Source of the DNA: Deroplatys truncata
Taxonomy: Eukaryota > Arthropoda > Insecta > Mantodea > Mantidae
Direction of reading: 5' to 3'
DNA: 64,000 bases
Assembly: GCA_030765065.1 (NCBI GenBank)
Contig: CM060977.1
Location: 96,427,795-96,491,794 of the forward strand
Below, piece by piece: positions 56,961 to 64,000 of the stretch (position 1 is the first letter of the stretch; every line of letters starts with the position of its first letter). Made by a program: the position numbers and the translations under genes. Below the pieces are notes generated by a model. It was given only the letters and a program-made list of their open reading frames with translations. It had not been told where the DNA came from and ran no database searches.

Positions 56961-57071
56961 AATGCGTAAATGTGGATGTGAATAATAGATTCTGGTATGC
57001 TATTTACTTTCGAATTTTGCATGTGATACACAAGCTGAATAACCTAAACCTGGCAGCGCATCTAAAAAAAT

Positions 57072-57722
57072 TCCGATGTGTTGCATTTATATTTCTCTCT
57101 CTACCCTCCATCGCTTACAGTGAGCATACAAATTATTGTGACGAAAGTTTATCTTTCTACCTACTTCATTTTAATCGAGATATACCTACCTTTCCGGAAA
57201 TAGCTATTATACATTAACATCCCCCAAAAATACAAAGGAAATAGCGATAGTCAAATGTTTAAGAACTGGATGCTATAGCCTGTCTTTAAAATGCCATACT
57301 GTTTCCATAACATCGCTAGAAACAGTTGAAAATCCACAAGATTTGAAAAGAATGACTAGTATCGAACAATTCCAAGCATTAATAACATATATCTCAGAAG
57401 TAACTTACACCACAAAAGTATTATGAGAAATAAATTGTGTGTTTTAAAAAGAACCGCATTTCTTGTGTGGTAGGTTTTCATCTATCTCATATCGTTTACC
57501 AGTTATATGAGATTATACAAAATTCCTTCCTAAGGAATTATTCCCAGAAAATTCTATTTGTCATGTAAATATATCTAATATATGGTATTTAAATGAAAGC
57601 TGTTACAGGCATTTTGAAAAAAAAACAATTCCAAACATATTACATATATAGCGTAGCTAGGGTGGGAGGGGATTTGCATCTTTGAAAGGTACTGAACAAA
57701 ACACCAAAAGTTGCTATTAGTC
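57072..57722 (-). mobile_element. R1-Y, left end missing
   Basis: TCCGATGTGTTGCATTTATA to GATTTGCATCTTTGAAAGG, with ACTGGATGCTATAGCCTGTC and GTTTACCAGTTATATGAG between. Confidence 0.8.
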
Positions 57723-58744
57723 CTGGTACTGGAATTAGTCCTCGTTCGAAATATTTAATTCGTCTGCTAAAGCTTTTTTTTTTGCATACCTGATACATAA
57801 ATAGCTATTGTTTACTTGTTCTTTAGCATTAAGAAGTTAAAAACAAAGTCACTTTCCTTTGGGCTTGCGGATTGACGACGTACGCTACCTGCATCACTTT
57901 TAATGTCTCCAATATCTACTGATGAATCTTCTGCCGGCTGCTACAGTGGTGAGCGATGATATCTTTCTCTAAGGGTATACGTGGATGGGTGTAAGGATAG
58001 ACAGAATCAGTTTAAATTGACTGAGAAATTTAATGTGATCTAATACTTGAGCTTGGGAAGCGAGTTGCAGACGGTTTGAGGATGAAAAATTTAAACTGAT
58101 TTTTAATCTTATCACGGAAAACTGTAACTGTTAAATTATTATATCTGCTAACTTCTGAAGTATCAAATTTGGAGTTTAAAATAGCTGTTTCCGTTATAAA
58201 ATCTAGAAGCATAAGTTGCCGTGAACCTCAGAAAGTACGGCAACTTTCTTCGTGACTACTGTCAAGTATGTAAAGAATTAGCGCGGTTTTCAGGTGCCAC
58301 GGATTGCCGACAGTTTGTCACCTAAAAGAATGTAAATGAAAGACAGGGGCGCAAGACACTAATTTTAGAAACACACGCCCTTTTATTAACCTAAACTAGG
58401 CTACTTTACAACTACCCCATCAAAGTTCCTACATTATACATTGTCAAATTTGTGCATTTAAAAACAAACTTTTACTACATGACTGCATAAATTCTAAAAA
58501 AATTACCTTTTTAATTTTTAGAACCTGATGTTTGAGCTAATGGGCTTCTTCTTGACCGAGTTCGCCGGAACACAGAATTGCTGTAGCTACTGACTTCTAC
58601 CTAATTACCTTTCCTCAAGATATAATTTGCCTCGTAATGACTTCCTTATTGGCTTACAAAGCTGTAACTCTTTCGTCTTCCATAATGAATTGATTCAATA
58701 TGTATAAATTATTTAAGTTATTTATCTACCTATCATGTCTTTAT
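57723..58744. other. No gene seen
   Basis: No supported frame or repeat. The minus-strand frame 58030-58212 shows no family motif. Confidence 0.35.
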
Positions 58745-59745
58745 ATAATTAATAATAGTATTAACAGGAAAGTCACAAAATTGTTACAAAAATGGAATAG
58801 AAAGCAAATAAATCAGAGTGATAGGGAAAATTTACATCAATTGCTACACCAGAGTCAAAATGGAAATCAAAGGAGACACATTTAAATTAAAAGAAGAGTG
58901 AAGCAAGGTGACCCAAATTTACCTAAACTTTTCACAGGCTTACTGAAAATCACATTCCGCAAATTAAAATGAGACAGGAGGCGAAAAGGCATCAATATAA
59001 ATGGAAGGAGACTGTCCAACTTGCGCTTAGGGTACGATATTACAGTTGTCACAAAGTCTGCAAAGGAGTTAGAGACAATGCTCAAAGAGCTGAACACCAT
59101 CAGCCAACAAGTGAACCCAATTTAGACGAAAGTGATAACAAATGCTGGAAAATTACCAAAGAACAACTATGGAGTATGCAGAGGACTACATCTACTTAGG
59201 ACAAAGTATTTCGAAGACAGGAAACTGCGAGACAGATATCAAAAGAAGAAGAAGTGCAACCTGGTAACAATTCTGGAGCTTGAAGGATATCCTACCAAAC
59301 AAATACCTAAATCTGAAACCAAAAACACAAGTGATGGAATCGTACGTAATTCCAGTGCTCATATACCTGACGTGGAGTTTCACCGCACGTCAAACAAAAA
59401 ACCCACAAGTGTGCCAGAGAAAGATGGAACGGTACATCAGCCTACAAAATATAATACGAAAGACAGAAATCAGAAGAACGACAGGAAAGGAGGACGCAGC
59501 AGTACGAGCACAACTAAAGTGCAAATGGGGAGGCCATGTAGCAAATATGGGCCACAGAAGATGGGCCCACGCGAGCACAGTTTGGTACAAGAGGCTTGGG
59601 AAAAGAAGAGGAGGTCAGACGAACTGGCATGGGGAACTGGAGGAAGATGGAACACTGTAACCAAGGCCCGCCAACTATGGAAGGAAGTCACCTCCAAGGA
59701 GTTCAAGCTACAATCAATGTTATTATATTGACGAATAATTGACTA
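58745..59745 (+). pseudogene. Non-LTR retrotransposon (RTE-like) reverse transcriptase remnant
   Basis: In order on the plus strand: RRVKQGDPNLPKLFTGLLKI (RT motif 4 region, about 58890) and GININGRRLSNLRLGYDITV (about 58990). The active-site segment FADD is degraded to LGYD. Then come ELETMLKELNTISQQ (about 59070), DIKRRR, SYVIPVLIYLTWSF (about 59340), MERYISLQNIIRKTEIRRTT and LKCKWGGHVANMGHRRWAHA (about 59520). GKRRGGQTNWHGELEEDGT closes the C-terminus near 59660. The KWxxGHVAR-type block is typical of RTE-like LINEs. At least two frame changes and several stops; 5' truncated. Ends near 59745 without a clear poly-A. Confidence 0.75.
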
Positions 59746-60785
59746 AGCTTTGATGAAAAGGATTAAGTTAAAAAATAAGTAAAGCGTTACTTCTCCATGT
59801 ACTGGCTCACCTTGAGAGTTTTTATATGAGCTACCCTGCATAGAGCAGAAGCCCAAGGTATTTAAGGCTGTCATATCTTATGTTAAGAGTTAATAATTCT
59901 GATATTAAGATTGTAATCAAACTGATGTTTAATACTCGCTTAATATTCTGTATTTGGCCGAGACGTACCCATTGAACATTACTGAAGGCGATTTCCTCAA
60001 CCGAAGAGTGTTGAAAAACATATATCTAATGTTACCTTCCAATCCTGCAAGTGAATGGAGACCAATTGTTTTAACTTTATTTTTAAAAACTCCTCTTAGA
60101 TAATAGTCATATCAATTTAAACATAGGGAAGTAAAAGAACTGTCAAAATAATTTTTCCTTCACGCTGAACGAGTAAGGTTGAATGGGACTTAAAAATTGC
60201 TGCAGTAATGCGGGCTACGTTAAGAATAATTTATATATCTGAATATTTTAGGTCACCAAGAAGATTGACATGAATCGAATAAGTGGATTTCCATGCCAAT
60301 CATCGATTTGGAAATGTCTATGGTTTAAATATTGACAGCGGAGGAACTCTGTGTTCTGAAATAGTGGCTCACACTTGACATACGAGAAACGTAATAAGAG
60401 TGACTGAAATTGGCCGCACGACTCAGCGCTTGAAATAAACGCTCAGGAGTTCACAAGTTATAAATACGCACAAATAAATTCACTTTGAAACACAAGGTAG
60501 ACCCAAACTCTGCTCATTAAACACACTAAAAATCGTTAAAGTATTTTTCATTCAAGAAAGTCTTTAGCATTTAATAACATTTAGGCAACGACATGCAAAT
60601 AAACAATTAAAGGTTGAAAATATATAACTTTATTTTATTTAACTTTTTAACATTAAAAATTGAATACCATAACTTCAGTCTTTTCTCGTTTATATTTCTG
60701 TCAAAACCTGTATCTAAAAAAATATGCTGTTTTCAAAGTTTAATATTGCGAAAGATGTTGAACAACTGCCTGAAGCTACATTCTG
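59746..60785. other. No gene seen
   Basis: AT-rich unclassified DNA. Confidence 0.4.
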
Positions 60786-61028
60786 GCTTTCTCTACTATC
60801 CACTTGCTTATAGTAAGCAGAGGAAGTATTATATTCTACCCAATTTTCGTATAGAGATTTCAACGGAAATACCCATTTGAGGCTGCTCGAATAAAGAAAA
60901 AGTTTTAGAAAAGGGTTCATCTGTCATTACTCAAAAGCTAAAATTCGCTTAAATACCAAACGTGGTATTTTCAGTGTCTTCCAAGGTTGCTACTCGTAGA
61001 AACCTTCTTATCACAGACTATCTTCCAC

Positions 61029-62275
61029 AGAGTGTTCAACAAGAGTGTCCTATTTTGAACTTACATAAAGCACGTTCTATAAATGATAGGGGTTTATTTC
61101 TTAATGACATAATTAATGTCATTACATGTGGAAGAGAACATCAATTAAGTGACCGCCGCGACTTCGTTGGGTTGCGCCTATTCGGGACCTAATTTTTAAT
61201 GACAGAAGAACGTAAATTAGGTCCAACTTCACGAATAACGTGTGATGTTATTCATAAGGTCATTTACTGTTTCTGGCTTGTTAATATAAACTCGAGATTT
61301 AACATAACATCGAAAGAAGTAATCCAACGGTATTAAATCACATGATCTCGGGGGCCAGTTAACATCACCCTCACGGGAAATGATGACACCTCTGAACTTC
61401 TTCAAAAGATCGATTGTTTCGAAAGCAGTATGGCATGTGACGCCCTTTTGCTGCAACCAGATGTTTCTGAGAACCATACCATCCAATTGAGGCAAAAAGT
61501 AGTCCCTTATAAAAGCCCGGTATCTTTCTCCATTGACAGTTGAAGTTTCTCAATCTTCATCTTGGAAAAAATATGGACCAATGATTCCTCCACACCAAAA
61601 TCCACACCACACAGTAACCTTTTGGTGATGAATTGGTCGTTCTTGAATCTGCATTGGATTGTGATTGCTCCAATAGCGGCAATTTTGTTTGTTAACACTA
61701 CCATCCATCCAAAAGTGGGGTTCGTCGGGTCAGCTTCCAATTGCTCCAAGGCCCAGTCAGCGAATACACGGCGCAACCTATGGTCGTTGGGCTTTAGTTC
61801 TTGAGTTAACACCATTTTGTAAGCGTGAAACTTCAAGTCCAGATGCAGAATTCGCCAAGTTGTGGTCGGCGAAAGACCCAATCCTTGCGCTCGACGAGCA
61901 ATTGCTTTGTTTCCGTTCTCGCGTACACTCTCACGAACGGTGCGTATGTTTTCTGGAGCGCTTACGTCGATTACTTAAAGGCGTTCCTTGATCCCACAGA
62001 ACCACTTCTTTCAAATGTATCGATCAAACGCCGAATCGTTCTCTCGCAGAGACATTATGCACACCGTAATCTTCACGCAATACACTGAAGGTTTGGCGAA
62101 TAAATGATCAATTTTGGTAATACATTTTCACAATTTCTACGCGTTGTTGAATGCTGTAACGTTCCATGGCTATTTTTCAAGAACAACTGTAACCACATGA
62201 AACAAAAGATGCTGTAACTCAAAAACAACGGCAGCTATCACATGTTAAGGATAGGACACTCTTGTTGAAGGACCC
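61029..62275 (-). mobile_element. DD41D Tc1/mariner-superfamily transposon
   Basis: Terminal inverted repeats share TTCAACAAGAGTGTCCTAT on the plus strand at 61034 and on the minus strand at about 62268. The element breaks the R1 motif CAGACTACCCTTTACATGG. No clean TA duplication is visible, so the exact ends are uncertain by up to 10 bp. Confidence 0.75.
61229..62167 (-). pseudogene. DD41D transposase, broken
   Basis: The minus strand begins MERYSIQQRVEIVKMYYQN near 62165 and continues QSIARRAQ...MGLSPTTTWRILHLDLKFH (HTH and linker, 61881 downward) and VFADWALEQLEADPT. About 11 codons before the first catalytic Asp are missing; the Asp itself survives in DEPHFWMDGS in another frame. QLDGMVLRNIWLQQKGVTCH shows Lys in place of the second Asp. 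NWPPRSCDLIPLDYFFRCYV keeps the third. Several frame changes. Inactive. Confidence 0.8.
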
Positions 62276-62425
62276 TTTATATGAAAAGAAAATCTGTTAC
62301 TGTTTTTATATTCTCATAAGTAAGGTTAACGATTTTAAATAAAATACTAGAACTTTAGTATGTTTACATGACAAATAAAATTTAAAACTTCAATATTCTG
62401 GGAATATTCATCCTAAATGAATTTT

Positions 62426-64000
62426 ACTTCCTCTACTACGTAAAATAAGCAGGGCAAGTATTGTATTCCATCCAAAAGTTCAATACCGAGATTTCATCCG
62501 AAATACATCTTTTGAGGCTTTCTGAATCCCCCTCAAAAAGCATTTTTACAAAAAGTTCCGTGTGTGCCTGTCTGTGAACAACATAACTGAAAAACGAAAA
62601 GTCGTATTAACACCAAACGTTGTATTTAAATTCAATACCTTCCAAAATACAACAGGAGGATTTTCAGAAAAATCCCTCACCCAGACCAACTTTTACATGG
62701 AACATTTATCGAAAATTTTGATTTTCTAAAAAAATGGCTTTATTATTATTGATTATTTACTTCAAAAGTAATCATTTATATATATTCAATATTCTAGGAA
62801 TAGCCTTAAAGTCCACTTCACTGAAGGAATTTTGTATAATCTTGTATAACTGGTAAACGTTAAGCGACAAACAAAAACGTACTACACAAAAACTGTAGAT
62901 CTCTTTAAACCACAAAATTTATTTTAAACTAGTTTTTTTGCCATAATCCGCTTCTGAGATATCCTTATTATGAATGAATAAATTTATTTATTTATTTTAT
63001 TTCACTTCCAATATACATAAGCTATTAACTCTCTAGAACTATCTCTATTACATATATGTGTACCATCTCTTCCTTTCTAATATATATACACTTGAATTGT
63101 ACTTGGTGCAAATGTAACAAACATTGTGGTTATTAATACATTACGAGGTTCACTAACCAACTACTTGTAATACACACTTATTAATTCAATATATCAGTTT
63201 ACTTGATAGGCATCCTAGCAAAATATACAGATTTATAATTTTGAAATTCCTCTGTTATATTTTTCTTTAGTCCTTTTCTAATAGTCTGCCAACTTTGTAA
63301 TCTCTTCTGTATTCTTAAGCTTTCCAATTCTCATTTTAATTATTGGTCTCGGTAATTTCAACCACCTAACTAGTACCCATTGATCTCTCCATAGTTTAGT
63401 CTCATTACAATCTAAAATAAAATGTAGATCATTCTACATTTCCCCACATAATGTACACTTCTGTGGATCCATTTCACCTTTCATTACCCTTAATTTCTTT
63501 GCTCCAGATCTAAACCATGTCAACCCTTTTCTTTCTAATTTATTGCACACCTGAATATACTTTTCCCTGCCACAATGTTTTTTAATTTGTCTGTACTAAA
63601 CCAAGTTTCTCTTATCCCTAATACTGCTAAAGCTATCTTGTGTATATTCATATTCTCAACTCTGTCTGATTTCTTTCCAAAACCTTCCTTCTAATAATTC
63701 TCTCTTTCTCCAAACATTCCCTATACCTATTTCCTCTATCACCTTTTGTACAAATAAGGCCCATTTACGATGCATTGGCAATTTTTCTTGCATAATCATA
63801 CATTGTTTTACAATATTCTGGTCATCCAATGCTCTAACCCGATGCCAACAGTTTATCAATTATCCGTTATTAAAGATTGGAATTGATCATTACTTGGTCA
63901 TCGCCTTAAAGTTTTTTCAACACTCAGTTGTTTCTCGGGATGTCATGGAAACAGTATGATATTTTAAAGCCAGTATATAGCTTGCATTTCTTAAACATTT
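62426..64000 (+). mobile_element. R1-Y split by a LINE, runs off the window
   Basis: ACTTCCTCTACTACGTAAAA through GTGTGCCTGTCTGTGAAC to TTCTGAGATATCC at 62964. It resumes at 63862 with ATCCGTTATTAAAGATTGG and reaches the window edge in the Y right half (CAGTATATAGCTTGCATTTC). Confidence 0.8.
62971..63861 (-). pseudogene. LINE 3' end with target duplication
   Basis: The minus strand encodes WHRVRALDDQNIVKQCMIMQ, then CTLCGEM...NDLHFILDC (Cys/His motif, about 63420-63480) and KLWRDQWVLVRWLKLPRP. It matches the order of the 12040-13240 element (KYWHRLKSLDEHNILRQCL, CSLCEEADNDMHYVTEC). The 3' tail is a (TAAA)n run at 62975-63000. ATCC(G)TTATTA occurs on both sides (62961-62970, 63862-63872), giving a target duplication of 10-11 bp. 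5' truncated; in-frame stops present. Confidence 0.85.

Larger units (their letters stand above)
60786..62425 (+). mobile_element. R1 copy split by a DD41D transposon
   Basis: GCTTTCTCTACTATCCAC to TATCACAGACTA at 61020, then resumption with TTTATATGAAAAG, GTTAACGATTTTAAATAAAA and AATATTCTGGGAATATTC. It stops where the next R1 starts. Right half missing. Confidence 0.7.

Noticed and set aside
1-64000. CRISPR or satellite array
   Set aside because: The repeats are long, dispersed, in both orientations and nested; there is no short regular repeat-spacer pattern.

Overview
The window looks like intergenic DNA from an arthropod, most likely an insect with a large, repeat-rich genome. The evidence is high AT content, several Tc1/mariner groups (Tc1, mariner DD34D, DD41D), non-LTR retrotransposon fragments, tRNA-derived SINEs and LTR elements with a tRNA-Lys-type primer site. 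A hemimetabolous insect such as a cockroach or termite relative is a guess. I found no host protein-coding gene, no functional tRNA or rRNA gene and no CRISPR array.

Most of the sequence is one repeat family, called R1 here, with roughly 35-40 full or partial copies on both strands. In its plus orientation R1 is about 850-900 bp. It starts ACTTTCTCTAC, then has a conserved block (ATTCCACCCAAAAATTCGA, then TTTCACCGGAAATACATG), a (GT)n/CTGT microsatellite, the block GAACAGCATAACTCAAAAAC, and two alternative right halves (subfamilies X and Y). It ends GTAGAGAAAGT followed by about 22 bp that can fold (ATGTG...CACAT) and CATCAGA. Copies sit in T-rich sites. The slightly off-end inverted repeat, terminal hairpin, internal microsatellite and T-T insertion resemble non-autonomous Helentrons (HINE/DINE-1 type). 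That class assignment is an inference.

Layout. 1-1.2 kb: leader and LTR of an LTR element on the minus strand. 2.2-8.2 kb: R1 copies, including one nested inside another. 8.3-9.3 kb: a mariner deletion derivative beside a fold-back MITE. 10.5-11.4 kb: full R1-X. 11.7-14.5 kb: SINE, minus-strand LINE, broken mariner. 14.5-24.2 kb: R1 copies split by LTR-like inserts and a Tc1 element. 24.5-27 kb: SINEs and R1. 27.4-28.4 kb: a 925-bp TIR element. 28.7-33.2 kb: R1 copies. 34.2-35.7 kb: DD41D transposon. 35.9-37.6 kb: R1 nested in R1 at the same internal base as at 6.6 kb. 38.5-41.5 kb: two more DD41D relics. 41.5-44.3 kb: the second copy of the 925-bp element and two LTR-like inserts. 44.3-47.4 kb: R1 split by a Tc1 element, then mariner debris. 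48.2-57.7 kb: many R1 copies in alternating orientation with SINE-like and GC-richer pieces. 58.7-59.7 kb: LINE reverse transcriptase relic. 60.8-64 kb: two R1 copies carrying a DD41D element and a LINE insertion with target duplication.

No genes work together here. The interest is the insertion history: R1 came first and kept inserting into itself; Tc1, DD41D, LINE, SINE and LTR elements later landed in R1. Boundaries of R1 fragments are read by eye from the repeated blocks and may be off by 5-20 bp.
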